From contig NZ_CP033898.1 in the NCBI RefSeq assembly GCF_003814005.1, positions 682,001 to 746,000 of the forward strand: a stretch of 64,000 nucleotides of DNA, read 5' to 3'. A program made the position numbers and the translations under genes. The DNA is from Corynebacterium pseudopelargi. GTDB taxonomy: Bacteria; Actinomycetota; Actinomycetes; Mycobacteriales; Mycobacteriaceae. Positions 50,412-59,664 of the stretch are shown here, one piece after another (within the stretch, counting starts at the first letter, position 1; each line of letters opens with the position of its first letter). The notes beneath the pieces are model-generated. The model saw only the letters and a program-made list of their open reading frames with translations. It was not told the origin of the DNA and did no database searches.

Positions 50412-50606
50412 ATGGCAGAAGCAGACTATCAGTGGTACTACAACCTCAAAACTGGTGAGGTTGCCCAGGGTAAGGAATTTCCCTCCATGGACCGCATGGG
50501 CCCTTATGAGTCGAAGGAAGCAGCACAGCACGCTTTAGAAATTGCCAATGAGCGCAACGAAGAAGCCGATGAGCAAGAAGCAGCCTGGGAGGGCGAAGAG
50601 GACTAG
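50412..50606 (+). CDS. Small SPOR-like/acidic protein
   Basis: The 64-residue protein 'MAEADYQWYYNLKTGEVAQGKEFPSMDRMGPYESKEAAQHALEIANERNEEADEQEAAWEGEED' is cytoplasmic and very acidic at its end. The 'WYYNLKTGEV' and 'GPYESKEAAQHAL' pattern resembles one strand-helix unit of the SPOR fold and is conserved in actinobacteria. Function unknown. AAAGGA lies 9 bases upstream. The 258-base interval before it holds nothing I recognise. Confidence 0.85.
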   Translation: MAEADYQWYYNLKTGEVAQGKEFPSMDRMGPYESKEAAQHALEIANERNEEADEQEAAWEGEED

Positions 50607-50630
50607 CCTCCGGTTGTTATCTTCTTGCAC

Positions 50631-50665
50631 ACCCAGTGCCCTCACGCGAAGGGCACTGGGTTTTT
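50631..50665 (+). terminator. Rho-independent terminator after the small SPOR-like gene
   Basis: A 12-bp stem, ACCCAGTGCCCT with its complement around CACGCGA, is followed by TTTTT. Confidence 0.9.
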
Positions 50666-50697
50666 CCTTCTTTTACGCCACCAGGATGCTTGAGCCG

Positions 50698-51306
50698 CTA
50701 GTGCTTGCCCAGTGCCCGCTGGAGCTTCGATGCCCTTGCAGCCTTGTGCGCGCCTTGGGCTTGGAGCATGCGCGCAGCGCTTTGCAAAAGCTCCTCACCT
50801 TGAGCCGCTTCTAGCGCCCCTTCGCGCAATTCCACTTCCCATTCCCGCCAGCGATCCTGATGATTCTCAGAAGTTGCGGTGACGTGATCATCACAGAATT
50901 CGGCTACTACCTCGCCTGATGCACCGATGAGCAATGTTTCTACCCGGCGGTTGCGAATCCTTGCCACCTCTTTGAGTGCCGACTGCCCAATGATGCCGGC
51001 GACTTCTTCTCGCAGCGTGTGAGGCACCTCCATGGCATCGCCGAGCGGGCACTGTAGTTCTTCTCTGCCGTGCTCGCCGGTGGTTTTCAGGTGCCATCCT
51101 GCATCTTTGCCGCCGACTCTTCTGCGCAGTGTGATCTTATTGGCGGCAAGTAGCAGATCCTCGGTATCAAAATAGCGAGCGTCGAGTTCCATGGTGGTGG
51201 TATCACCTATGGCACTGACGTGCATGATCTCTGTGAGTTCGGCATCGGGCTGTGATGCATCCACATCGAATTTGATCTCTTGTTCAACGGTGCGCTTGGG
51301 GCTCAT
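50698..51306 (-). CDS. CYTH-domain protein
   Basis: The 202-residue protein starts with the signature 'VEQEIKFDV' (ExExK). It continues with 'LDARYFDTEDLLLAANKITLRRRVGGKDAGWHLKTTGE' and later basic/acidic pairs ('EFCDDHVTATSENHQDRWREWEVELREG') that line the CYTH triphosphate tunnel. CYTH enzymes hydrolyse or cyclise triphosphates (inorganic triphosphatase, thiamine triphosphatase, adenylate cyclase CyaB). No CHAD domain is attached. The equivalent Mtb gene (Rv2226) also lies near glnA2/glnE. It overlaps the preceding gene by 4 bases (ATGA). Confidence 0.92.
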   Translation of the reverse strand: MSPKRTVEQEIKFDVDASQPDAELTEIMHVSAIGDTTTMELDARYFDTEDLLLAANKITLRRRVGGKDAGWHLKTTGEHGREELQCPLGDAMEVPHTLREEVAGIIGQSALKEVARIRNRRVETLLIGASGEVVAEFCDDHVTATSENHQDRWREWEVELREGALEAAQGEELLQSAARMLQAQGAHKAARASKLQRALGKH

Positions 51307-52157
51307 GCTTGCAGTTCTACCAGCATTGGTGGCGTTGTTTGGATCATGCGCCTCCACCGCGCGCCCAAGGTGCGCCACGCAGGCAGGATCTGCCCAGGAG
51401 GATCGTGGTGATCCAGCAACTGCATTTTTATTAACACCTCCGCAGCTACGGCACTGGTGGGTGATCGAGCCGGTAGGCCTTGGATGCCGCTTGTGTGAGC
51501 AGGTGTGGGAGGTGTGGCGCAAAGCCCTGCGCAAAAGCTATTGGCCTGTGCGGGATCGAGGCTGTGGGCCCCAGGCCAGCGGTGGTGTCTGAGAAAGGAA
51601 AACTGCTGCATAACGCTCTGGAGTGCGCAGGCCTGGCCAAGCAGCGACCAAATGCCACCTGGATGTAATTGGGTAACGAATACCCCAGCGCGTGCGCCAA
51701 GATGGCGCAGCATGTGGCCATCAAAATGCCCCCAAGGACCATCGAGTAGCACTCGTTGTGCCTGGATGCTCGGCGGTGGCTGCTTCAGCCTGTGCAGTAT
51801 TGCAAGCGCTTCGGGGGCGATATTCCAAAGGCGAGCGAGTTTCTGGCACATCGCAGCGTAGCTGGCGGCTTCGAAGGCGGTGCTGCTGTGGTGGCAGTGG
51901 TGGAGCAATTTCAGCAGCCTTGAGGTGCGCTTTGGGTGCAGGGGCGTTGCTGGGGCGAGCAGGGGAGCGTCGACAAGCGGGGTGCTGATCGTTTCCATCT
52001 GGCCGTTGTGCTTGTGAAATGCCCAGGCCACAGCGATCGCCGGGGCAATGCCTTCTGGGATGTTGTTGATGCGCGGCGGCCATTGGCCTTGCACATGGTG
52101 GATATCGATGGGGCGCCAACCCAGTGCCATAGCTTGTAGTACTTGTGTTCGATTCAT
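51303..52157 (-). CDS. Hypothetical protein
   Basis: The 284-residue protein is rich in His, Gln, Ala and Leu ('MNRTQVLQAMALGWRPIDIHHVQGQWPPRINNIPEGIAPAIAVAWAFHKHNGQMETIST'). It has many His pairs ('LLHHCHHSS', 'LRHHRWPGAH', 'LLDHHDPPG') but no recognised domain, signal peptide or membrane helix. It overlaps the CYTH gene start (ATGA), so the two are coupled. CACACT lies 7 bases before ATG 52157, compatible with a leaderless start; the longer frame to 52220 is not favoured. Confidence 0.7.
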   Translation of the reverse strand: MNRTQVLQAMALGWRPIDIHHVQGQWPPRINNIPEGIAPAIAVAWAFHKHNGQMETISTPLVDAPLLAPATPLHPKRTSRLLKLLHHCHHSSTAFEAASYAAMCQKLARLWNIAPEALAILHRLKQPPPSIQAQRVLLDGPWGHFDGHMLRHLGARAGVFVTQLHPGGIWSLLGQACALQSVMQQFSFLRHHRWPGAHSLDPAQANSFCAGLCATPPTPAHTSGIQGLPARSPTSAVAAEVLIKMQLLDHHDPPGQILPAWRTLGARWRRMIQTTPPMLVELQA

Positions 52158-52276
52158 GGTGATGAGTGTGCCAAGCGACCCCCGATTGAGGTGTGAAGGC
52201 GAAAAGATGCATTCGAACATCCCAGCTCAGGGCAGAAAATGTGGTTGTTTCTACCGAAGAATCGGGGGTTGCTTAC

Positions 52277-52282
52277 TACGCT
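52277..52282 (+). promoter_or_regulatory. -10 element TACGCT, leaderless promoter of the glutamine synthetase gene
   Basis: TACGCT is followed by exactly 7 bases and ATG 52290. Confidence 0.6.
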
Positions 52283-52289
52283 TGAGTAC

Positions 52290-53630
52290 ATGAATTCACA
52301 GCAAGAGTTTGTGTTGCGTTCCATTGAAGAGCGCGGCATTAAGTTTGTCCGCCTCTGGTTCACCGATATTTTGGGCTACCTCAAATCCGTGGCCGTGGCT
52401 CCCGCAGAGCTCGAGTCGGCATTTGAAGAGGGCATCGGCTTTGACGGCTCGGCCATCGAGGGCTTCTCGCGTGTATCCGAGGCCGACACCATTGCCATGC
52501 CGGATCCTTCCACCTTCCAGCTCTTGCCTTTCGACGACGACGATTCACCCCTGCAATCTGCCCGCATGTTCTGCGACATTATGAACCCCGATGGCAGGCC
52601 TTCCTATTCCGATCCCAGGCAGGTGCTTCGGCGCCAGATCCAAAAGGCCGCCGACGAGGGCTTTAGTTGCAGTGTTTCGCCCGAGATCGAGTTTTATTTG
52701 GTGCAGAGCCTATCCACCGATGGCAGGCCACCAATTCCTACCGATAATGGCGGTTACTTTGACCAGGCCAGCCGCAATGATGCGCCGCTGTTTCGTCGTG
52801 AAGCGATGTTGGCACTCGAACGCATGGGCATCCCCGTGGAATTCTCCCACCACGAAACTGCCCCTGGCCAGCAAGAAATCGACTTGCGCCATGCCGATGC
52901 GCTTACGATGGCGGATTCGATTATGACCTTCCGTTATGTAATGAAGCAGGTAGCGCTGCGCAACGGGGTGGCGGCAACCTTTATGCCTAAACCGTTTAGG
53001 AATTATGCAGGCTCGGCCATGCACACCCACATGTCGCTTTTTGAAGGCGACATGAATGCCTTCCATGACCCGGATGATGAATTCAGCTTGTCTAAGACCG
53101 CCAAGCAATTCATTGCAGGCATTTTGGAGCATGCCAACGAGATCTCGGCCATTACCAACCAATGGACGAACTCCTATAAGCGCATCCTCTTCGGCAACGA
53201 GGCGCCCACTGCCGCTACCTGGGGAGTGTCGAATCGCTCGGCGCTGGTGCGCGTGCCAACCTATCGCCTGACCAAGGAAGATTCTCGCCGCGTGGAGGTG
53301 CGCTCACCCGATAGTGCCTGCAACCCCTACCTGGCGCTTGCCGTGCTGCTGGGCGCGGGCTTAAAGGGCGTAAAAGAAGGCTATGAACTTCCCGATCCAG
53401 CAGAAGACGACATCGCACAACTTACTCGCCGTGAACGTCGCGCCATGGGCTACAAAGACCTTCCCATCAGCCTCGATCACGCGCTCAGGGCAATGGAGCA
53501 ATCGGAGTTCGTAGCCGACATCCTAGGCGAGCACGTCTATGAGTATTTCCTGCGCAATAAGTGGCGCGAATGGCACGAATACCAAGAACAGATCACCCCT
53601 TGGGAGCTTTCCTCCAACCTGGATTATTAG
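52290..53630 (+). CDS. glnA2: Glutamine synthetase, type I (GlnA2-like)
   Basis: The 446-residue cytoplasmic enzyme family makes glutamine from glutamate and ammonia. Signature segments are 'FTDILGYLKSVAVAPAELESAFEEGIGFDGSAIEGF' (Asp-latch region), 'SVSPEIEFYLV', 'EFSHHETAPGQQEIDLRHADAL', 'MPKPFRNYAGSAMHTHMSLFEG', 'NSYKRILFGNEAPTAATWGVSNRSALVRVP' and 'RVEVRSPDSACNPYLALAVLLGAG'. At about 446 residues it is the shorter GSI-alpha-like form; GlnA2 proteins are dispensable in mycobacteria. glnE, the adenylyltransferase of the main glutamine synthetase, follows 105 bases downstream. ATG 52290 is preferred over 52239 because of the leaderless promoter. Confidence 0.96.
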   Translation: MNSQQEFVLRSIEERGIKFVRLWFTDILGYLKSVAVAPAELESAFEEGIGFDGSAIEGFSRVSEADTIAMPDPSTFQLLPFDDDDSPLQSARMFCDIMNPDGRPSYSDPRQVLRRQIQKAADEGFSCSVSPEIEFYLVQSLSTDGRPPIPTDNGGYFDQASRNDAPLFRREAMLALERMGIPVEFSHHETAPGQQEIDLRHADALTMADSIMTFRYVMKQVALRNGVAATFMPKPFRNYAGSAMHTHMSLFEGDMNAFHDPDDEFSLSKTAKQFIAGILEHANEISAITNQWTNSYKRILFGNEAPTAATWGVSNRSALVRVPTYRLTKEDSRRVEVRSPDSACNPYLALAVLLGAGLKGVKEGYELPDPAEDDIAQLTRRERRAMGYKDLPISLDHALRAMEQSEFVADILGEHVYEYFLRNKWREWHEYQEQITPWELSSNLDY

Positions 53631-53734
53631 CCCCGCAGCAATAGGCCAGCAGTGATAGGGCCTGCACACTGCGCCGAAGCCCCAAAGTTCTGCCTGCCCC
53701 GTGCCCCATACGGAAGGAAAATGAGGCAAAAGCA

Positions 53735-56700
53735 ATGAGCCAACAGCCAACCAATACTCGCAAACCAGTACGAGGCCCGTTGCCCTCGGTGAGTGCGCTC
53801 GGCTTTCACGGTCAACATGCCGCCAAAGACCTCGAGTGGCTCGGCTGGTGGAACGAGGCCTCCCTGCCACTGTTGTGGGCGCTTGCCGGCACCGCCAACG
53901 AGGATTTGGCGTTAAATTCTCTCATCCGCTTCATGGAGGCCCTTGAGCCCAAGGAACGCGAAGAAGTCGACCTGGCAATCAGGGGCAACCTCGTGTTCCG
54001 CGTGCGCCTTTTTGCCCTTCTGGGTGGATCTTCAGTACTTGGCGATCACCTCGTGGCCCACCCGCACCTATGGCGTGAGCTGGATAAACCAATGCCCAAC
54101 CGCGCTGGGATGTTCGTAGAATTGCTCAGTAGCGTTGAAGCAAAACCAGCACAGTTTCAGCCAACGCCACCAGAAGATGCAGAGCTTTCCATTGGCATGG
54201 AATTTGCCACCGAAGATCCCGCCATTGAAGAATGCTCCACCGCCGGAACCTACTGCGCGGGCATCGGTGGCCAAGAAGCAGAAGTCCTCCTAAGACGGAC
54301 TTACCGCAACCTTTTGCTGCGCATTGCCGCGGTCGATTTGGCCGGCACCTACCTAGAAGATCCCCGAAGAGAAGGCCAGCCGGAGGTGGACTTTAGCGTT
54401 GTTACGTCAACGCTGGCCGATCTTGCCGACGCAGCTTTAACTGCCGCGCTGGCAGTAGCCGTGCGCAATACCTATGGTGATGAACCGCTCGATACCCACC
54501 TCGCCGTTCTTGCCATGGGCAAATGTGGTGCCAGGGAATTGAACTACATCTCCGATGTAGACGTGATCTTTGTTGCCGAACCCCCAAGCCCCGCGGCCAC
54601 GAAACTGGCGGGTGAATTCATCCGCATTGGGTGCCGCAGCTTCTTCGAAGTCGATGCGGCACTGCGCCCCGAGGGCAAACGCGGCGCGCTTGTGCGCACA
54701 CTGGATTCCCATGTGGCCTACTACAAGCGTTGGGCTGATACCTGGGAGTTTCAGGCGCTGCTAAAACACCGCCCCATGACGGGCTATATCCCACTGGCGC
54801 AGCAATACTCCGATGCCATCTCTCCACTGGTGTGGAATGCCAGCCAGCGCGACTCTTTTGTAGACGACGTGCAATCCATGCGCCGCCGCGTATTAGAAAA
54901 CGTGCCGGCCGCCTTGAAATCCCGCGAGCTGAAATTGGGTGAAGGCGGCCTGCGCGATGTGGAATTCGCCGTGCAGTTATTGCAGCTTGTACACGGCCGC
55001 ACCGACGAATCGCTACGCACCCTGGCCACAGTGGATGCCCTAGCGGCACTGGTAGAAGGTGGCTATATTGGCCGCGAAGACGGGGCCGAACTTACTCGTG
55101 CCTATGAGTTTTTGCGTCTGCTTGAACACCGCCTGCAACTGCACAAAGTCAAGCGCACCCACACCCTTCCCGCGCCCCAAGATCAAAAGAATCTGCGTTG
55201 GCTTGCGCGTTCGGCAGGGTTCCGCAGCTCCAAGCAGGGCAGCGCCATCGACGCGATGGACGAGCAATTACGCAAGGTGCGCCTGCATATCCAGAATCTG
55301 CACCGCAAGCTGTTTTATCGTCCGCTGCTCAATTCTGTGGCGGTGATGGACGCCGACACCATCAAGCTTTCCCCAGAGGCCGCCAAACTCCAGCTCGGCG
55401 CCCTTGGATACAAATTCCCCGATCGAGCCTTCGAGCACCTTCAGAAACTGGCTGCCGGCTCAAGCCGCAAGGCCAAAATCCAAAGCATGCTGCTGCCCAC
55501 GCTGATGGAGTGGTTATCGCAAACCGCCGATCCAGATGCCGGGTTGCTCAACTACCGCAAGCTATCGGAAACACTGAACGATCAGACTTGGTTTTTGAGG
55601 ATGCTTCGCGACGAAGGCATCGTCGGCCAACGCTTAATGCGTATCTTGGGCAATTCCCCCTATGCCTCAGATCTGATCCTTTCTACGCCCAATGTGATTA
55701 AACAATTTGGCGATGGCGCAAGTGGGCCGAAATTGCTCGATACAAAAATCGGCACAGTTTCCAAGTCGCTGGTGGCTGCTGCGGGGCGTCACGATAACCC
55801 AAAGAAGGCCATTGCCGTTGCGCGCTCTTTAAGGCGCAAGGAACTTGCGCGCATTGCCAGCGCGGATCTGTTGAACATGATGGAGGTCGAGGAAGTCTGC
55901 CGCGCCTTATCCTTTGTGTGGGATGCGGTGCTTGAGGCTGCTTTAGGTGCAGAGATCAGAGCATCGGTAGCCGAGGAAGAACTCGATAGCCCACCGGCTC
56001 GCATTGCTGTGATTGGCATGGGGCGCCTAGGTGGAGCAGAGCTTGGCTATGGCTCTGATGCCGACGTGATGTTTGTTTGCGAGCCGGTGGAAGGCGTAGA
56101 AGAAAACCAGGCGGTGAAGTGGGCTATTTCGGTGTGCGACCGCATGCGCCAGCGTTTGGCAAAACCGAGCGGCGATCCACCACTCGAAGTTGATCTTGGC
56201 CTTCGCCCGGAGGGGCGATCGGGTGCCGTGGTGCGAACCCTAGAATCCTATGAGCGATACTACGAACGCTGGGGGGAAGTCTGGGAGATCCAAGCGCTGC
56301 TTCGCGCCACTGGCATCGCCGGTGATATGGACCTTGCCGAGCGTTTCTTGCACATGATTGATCGCTTCCGCTATCCCGATGCGGGAGTCACTCAGAAGGT
56401 CATTCGCGAGGTGCGCCGCATGAAGGCGAGGGTAGATAATGAGCGCCTGCCACGAGGCGCAGATCCCAAGACGCACACCAAGCTCGGCCGCGGTGCGCTT
56501 ACCGATATTGAGTGGACAGTGCAGTTGCTTACCCTGATGCACGCACACACCGTGCCAGCACTGCGCAACACCTCAACCTTGGCATCGCTCGATGTGATTG
56601 CGCAGCAGCAATTGCTGGAAAAAGAGAAAGTAGAAACGCTCAAAGAGGCCTGGCTTGCAGCTACTGAAGCACGCAATGCGATCGTATTAGTGCGAGGCAA

Positions 56701-56881
56701 GCGTGTGGATCAATTGCCGCAGCCTGGGCCACAGCTTGCCGCTGTGGCAGGCGCTGCTGGCTGGAACCCCGAGGATTATCAGGAGTTCCTGGAGCACTAC
56801 TTGAGGCTTACCCGACGTGCACGCCAGGTAGTCGATGAGGTGTTCTGGGGTGAGGCCATGCCCACCGAGGACGAGCGTTAG
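53735..56881 (+). CDS. glnE: Bifunctional glutamine synthetase adenylyltransferase/adenylyl-removing enzyme
   Basis: The 1048-residue enzyme adds and removes AMP on glutamine synthetase in response to nitrogen. It has two nucleotidyltransferase domains. The first, 'AMGKCGARELNYISDVDVIFV' (about residue 260), is the adenylyl-removing half. The second, 'GMGRLGGAELGYGSDADVMFV' (about residue 760), is the adenylylating half; each has the G-S/D-x-D pair. Helical GlnD-like regulatory regions surround them ('GEGGLRDVEFAVQLLQLVHG', 'GRGALTDIEWTVQLLTLMHAH'). GAGG lies 9 bases before the ATG. It is convergent with the nitroreductase gene, overlapping it by 4 bases. Confidence 0.98.
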   Translation: MSQQPTNTRKPVRGPLPSVSALGFHGQHAAKDLEWLGWWNEASLPLLWALAGTANEDLALNSLIRFMEALEPKEREEVDLAIRGNLVFRVRLFALLGGSSVLGDHLVAHPHLWRELDKPMPNRAGMFVELLSSVEAKPAQFQPTPPEDAELSIGMEFATEDPAIEECSTAGTYCAGIGGQEAEVLLRRTYRNLLLRIAAVDLAGTYLEDPRREGQPEVDFSVVTSTLADLADAALTAALAVAVRNTYGDEPLDTHLAVLAMGKCGARELNYISDVDVIFVAEPPSPAATKLAGEFIRIGCRSFFEVDAALRPEGKRGALVRTLDSHVAYYKRWADTWEFQALLKHRPMTGYIPLAQQYSDAISPLVWNASQRDSFVDDVQSMRRRVLENVPAALKSRELKLGEGGLRDVEFAVQLLQLVHGRTDESLRTLATVDALAALVEGGYIGREDGAELTRAYEFLRLLEHRLQLHKVKRTHTLPAPQDQKNLRWLARSAGFRSSKQGSAIDAMDEQLRKVRLHIQNLHRKLFYRPLLNSVAVMDADTIKLSPEAAKLQLGALGYKFPDRAFEHLQKLAAGSSRKAKIQSMLLPTLMEWLSQTADPDAGLLNYRKLSETLNDQTWFLRMLRDEGIVGQRLMRILGNSPYASDLILSTPNVIKQFGDGASGPKLLDTKIGTVSKSLVAAAGRHDNPKKAIAVARSLRRKELARIASADLLNMMEVEEVCRALSFVWDAVLEAALGAEIRASVAEEELDSPPARIAVIGMGRLGGAELGYGSDADVMFVCEPVEGVEENQAVKWAISVCDRMRQRLAKPSGDPPLEVDLGLRPEGRSGAVVRTLESYERYYERWGEVWEIQALLRATGIAGDMDLAERFLHMIDRFRYPDAGVTQKVIREVRRMKARVDNERLPRGADPKTHTKLGRGALTDIEWTVQLLTLMHAHTVPALRNTSTLASLDVIAQQQLLEKEKVETLKEAWLAATEARNAIVLVRGKRVDQLPQPGPQLAAVAGAAGWNPEDYQEFLEHYLRLTRRARQVVDEVFWGEAMPTEDER

Positions 56882-57453
56882 TAGCGGTTTTCCACGCGGC
56901 GGCTCGCAGCGCGCCCGGGGTGGGCAGGCGATTCGGCGGGATAGCCCATGCCGATAACCAAGCCGACGCCGCGGTCTTCGCGGCCGCCAAGGCCAATGGC
57001 CTCTAAGACCTTCGCCTCGTTCCAGCCGGTGGTAGGAGAGGTGGCAAGGCCTTCGCCTTGGGCTGCAATCAGCGCAAAGCCTGCCAGCAGCATGGCATCT
57101 TTCATCGCAGTTTCGCGCAGGGCTGCCTGGTCGAGCTTGCCTAGGTAGCCGCGGACGAAGTCTGCGCGCTTTTGCCCGAGGATCTCCTCTAAATCTTCAG
57201 GAATATCCGCGCGGGCAACCGTGATCAGCACGACTGGGGCATCGCGCAATTGTGCCTGGCCGGATGCCTCAAAGATGGCGTCTTTGACGTCTTGGTCGCG
57301 CACAACCACCAGGTCTGCTCGCTGAGCGTTAAATGCCGATGGGGCTTCCAGAGTCAGCGCTACAACCTTATCGAGCACCTCATCAGTAATGGGTTGTTCG
57401 CTATAGGCTCTCGTGGCGCGGCGGCTACGGATGGCTTCTTCCACAGTGTGCAT
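56878..57453 (-). CDS. Nitroreductase-family flavoprotein
   Basis: The 191-residue FMN protein opens 'VEEAIRSRRATRAYSEQPITDEVLDKVVALTLEAPSAFNAQRADLVVVRD', the FMN phosphate motif (S-R-R-x-x-R-x-Y) and the S-x-x-N loop. 'DAMLLAGFALIAAQGEGLATSPTTGWNEAKVLEAIGL' completes the active site region. Such enzymes reduce nitro groups, quinones or flavins with NAD(P)H. AAGGG precedes the ATG. No partner gene is linked. Confidence 0.93.
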   Translation of the reverse strand: MHTVEEAIRSRRATRAYSEQPITDEVLDKVVALTLEAPSAFNAQRADLVVVRDQDVKDAIFEASGQAQLRDAPVVLITVARADIPEDLEEILGQKRADFVRGYLGKLDQAALRETAMKDAMLLAGFALIAAQGEGLATSPTTGWNEAKVLEAIGLGGREDRGVGLVIGMGYPAESPAHPGRAASRRVENRY

Positions 57454-57726
57454 GGTGTTTCCCTTCTGATGGCTGCATGTATGTGATGAATCAACAACAA
57501 TCTAGAACTGCGTGGCTTAAACACGCAAATGGCCTGGCTGATCCTAGCTGTGGAGCTGCGAAAAGGTTCCACCACACCAGATGCAAGCTCGATAAGCACC
57601 GCACGTTATCTGGTGATTCACCGCGAAGTTTCGCAGTCCTTTGCGGGCACGCCCGCTGGTGTATCACCCGGCCTAAAAGTCTGCGTTTTGGGGAACGATC
57701 TGCCAAGCTTGTGCGTTGAAGCAAAT

Positions 57727-57984
57727 ATGATCAACTTAAGCTTGGATCTTGAAGGCGCCACGATTGGCGAGCTGCAAACTTTTTTGCGCGCAGTTGAATC
57801 CACCGGGGCAAAAAGCCGCACCCCCTTGCAATTGGAGGGAACGGTATTAAGCGTGCGTGCCGATGCCGCTCAAGGCGGCAGTGCCACCAGCGGATTACCA
57901 AAAGTCGATGCTGATAAACCTCTTGGAGATCAAGCACTGAAATCCATCATCGATGCCCTGGTCAATAGGGCCACAGGCGCCTAA
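57727..57984 (+). CDS. Small conserved protein upstream of thrC
   Basis: The 85-residue protein 'MINLSLDLEGATIGELQTFLRAVESTGAKSRTPLQLEGTVLSVRADAAQ' has a strand-helix-strand start and a polar, Gly/Lys-rich end. I see no domain or strong ribosome-binding site. The frame stays open back to 57529, but codon use before 57727 is poor, so I use the ATG at 57727. The 273-base interval 57454-57726 holds only a short inverted repeat (GCGTG-N7-CACGC, near 57511-57527). Function unknown. Confidence 0.65.
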   Translation: MINLSLDLEGATIGELQTFLRAVESTGAKSRTPLQLEGTVLSVRADAAQGGSATSGLPKVDADKPLGDQALKSIIDALVNRATGA

Positions 57985-58066
57985 AGCATCACCCCATTGA
58001 CCTGAAGCTTTTCATGCTTAAGCGCTTCTATCGGGCTGGTGCTCGTTGCTTGAGCATGATGCCCGC

Positions 58067-58072
58067 TAGGGT
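58067..58072 (+). promoter_or_regulatory. -10 element TAGGGT, leaderless promoter of thrC
   Basis: TAGGGT is followed by exactly 7 bases and GTG 58080, which matches the N-terminus of known corynebacterial ThrC. Confidence 0.65.
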
Positions 58073-58079
58073 AGTAGCC

Positions 58080-59522
58080 GTGAAATATATTTCTACGCGT
58101 GATGCATCCCAGACCCCAGCGAGTTTTAGCGACATTCTGATTGCAGGTCTAAGCCCCGATGGTGGGCTGTACTTGCCTGAGCACTATCCGCAGATCGATG
58201 GTGCCCAACTAGATCAGTGGCGCAGCCTTTTAGCGCAGCAGGGGTATGCGGCTTTAGCTGCTGAGGTGCTCAAGCTCTTTGTCGACGACATCCCGGCGGA
58301 GGATCTTGAGGGCATAGCCAAGCGCGCGTACACCACCGAGAAGTTCGCGCACGAGGACATCGTGCCGGTTACGCACTTGGAGGACAACATTTACCTGGGC
58401 CACCTTTCCGAAGGCCCAACGGCCGCCTTCAAGGATATGGCCATGCAGATGCTCGGCGAGCTCTTTGAATACGAGCTGGCCCGTCGCGGTGAGACCCTGA
58501 ACATTTTGGGCGCTACCTCGGGTGATACTGGTTCTTCTGCCGAGTACGCGATGCGCGGGCGCAAGGGCATCCGTGTGTTCATGCTGACGCCGAAGGGCCG
58601 CATGACCCCCTTCCAGCAGGCGCAGATGTTCGGCCTGGATGACCCCAACATCTTCAACATCGCCCTCGATGGCGTATTTGACGATTGCCAGGATGCCGTC
58701 AAGGCGGTGTCCGCCGACGCCGATTTCAAACGCGTTCAGCGCATCGGTGCCGTGAATTCCATCAACTGGGCACGTCTCATGGCGCAGGTTGTCTACTACA
58801 TCTCTACGTATCTGCGCATGACAGACAACAACGAGCAAAAGGTCAGCTTCGCGGTGCCCACCGGCAATTTCGGCGACATCTGCGCTGGTCACATCGCTCG
58901 CCAGATGGGGCTGCCCATTGATCGCCTGATCGTCGCTACCAACGAGAATGACGTCTTGGACGAGTTCTTCCGCACCGGCAATTATCGAGTCCGCAGCTCC
59001 TCCGACACTTTTGAAACCTCTTCGCCTTCGATGGATATTTCGCGAGCCTCTAACTTCGAGCGCTTCATCTTCGATCTCCTCGGCCGCGATCCCGAGCGCA
59101 CCGCAGAACTGTTTGGCACCAAAGTTGCACAGGGTGGTTTTTCGCTTGTCGACGATCCCGCGTTCCCCAAAGCCGCCCACGAATACGGATTCGCATCTGC
59201 TACCTCCACTCACGCCGACCGCGTGGCGACGATCCGCGATTGCAACGAGCGCCTTGACACTCTGATTGATCCGCACACCGCCGATGGTGTGAAGGCTGCC
59301 CGGGACTGGAAGGATCAGGTGTCCACCCCAATCGTGGTGCTGGAAACAGCGCTGCCGGTGAAGTTCGCCGATACGATCCGCGAGGCCATCGGTGAAGAAC
59401 CGGAGATCCCAGAGCGCTTCGCCGGGATTATGGAGGCGCCCCGCCACGTTGCGGATCTGCCCAACGATCCGGAGGCCGTGAAGCAGTACATTTTGGATTC
59501 CATTCAAGCATCGGAGGTTTAA
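58080..59522 (+). CDS. thrC: Threonine synthase
   Basis: The 480-residue PLP enzyme converts O-phosphohomoserine to threonine and phosphate, the last step of threonine synthesis. It begins 'YISTRDASQTPASFSDILIAGLSPDGGLYLPEHYP', typical of the long (class I, fungal-like) group. It has 'LSEGPTAAFKDMAMQMLGELFEYEL' (PLP Lys in AFKD), 'NILGATSGDTGSSAEYAMRGR', 'FAVPTGNFGDICAGHIARQMGLPIDRLIVATNENDVLDEFF' and 'SMDISRASNFERFIFDLLGRD'. The start GTG 58080 follows a -10 element at 7 bases; the in-frame upstream start at 58014 is rejected. It is followed by a tiny gene and a NUDIX gene in the same direction. Confidence 0.98.
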   Translation: MKYISTRDASQTPASFSDILIAGLSPDGGLYLPEHYPQIDGAQLDQWRSLLAQQGYAALAAEVLKLFVDDIPAEDLEGIAKRAYTTEKFAHEDIVPVTHLEDNIYLGHLSEGPTAAFKDMAMQMLGELFEYELARRGETLNILGATSGDTGSSAEYAMRGRKGIRVFMLTPKGRMTPFQQAQMFGLDDPNIFNIALDGVFDDCQDAVKAVSADADFKRVQRIGAVNSINWARLMAQVVYYISTYLRMTDNNEQKVSFAVPTGNFGDICAGHIARQMGLPIDRLIVATNENDVLDEFFRTGNYRVRSSSDTFETSSPSMDISRASNFERFIFDLLGRDPERTAELFGTKVAQGGFSLVDDPAFPKAAHEYGFASATSTHADRVATIRDCNERLDTLIDPHTADGVKAARDWKDQVSTPIVVLETALPVKFADTIREAIGEEPEIPERFAGIMEAPRHVADLPNDPEAVKQYILDSIQASEV

Positions 59523-59526
59523 GCAC

Positions 59527-59664
59527 ATGGCGCAAGAGCGAACCGCCCCGGCGGAATACCACAACGAGTTTGACCCGGCTGCCCTGGTTGAGCAGATCAA
59601 AAAGGGCGCGTTGAAGGACGATCCATTTAGTTCCGAAGAGGCCCAGGAGCAGGTGGAGGACTAG
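59527..59664 (+). CDS. Small acidic protein between thrC and the NUDIX gene
   Basis: A short frame of 45 residues begins 'MAQERTAPAEYHNEFDPAALVEQIKKG' and ends 'EEAQEQVED'. It starts 4 bases after the thrC stop and its TAG shares its G with the GTG of the next gene. That tight packing in a same-strand operon supports a real gene. It is helical and acidic with no known domain. Confidence 0.6.
   Translation: MAQERTAPAEYHNEFDPAALVEQIKKGALKDDPFSSEEAQEQVED

Noticed and set aside
58254..59600. 448-codon open frame antisense to thrC
   Set aside because: Shadow of thrC; no recognisable protein features.
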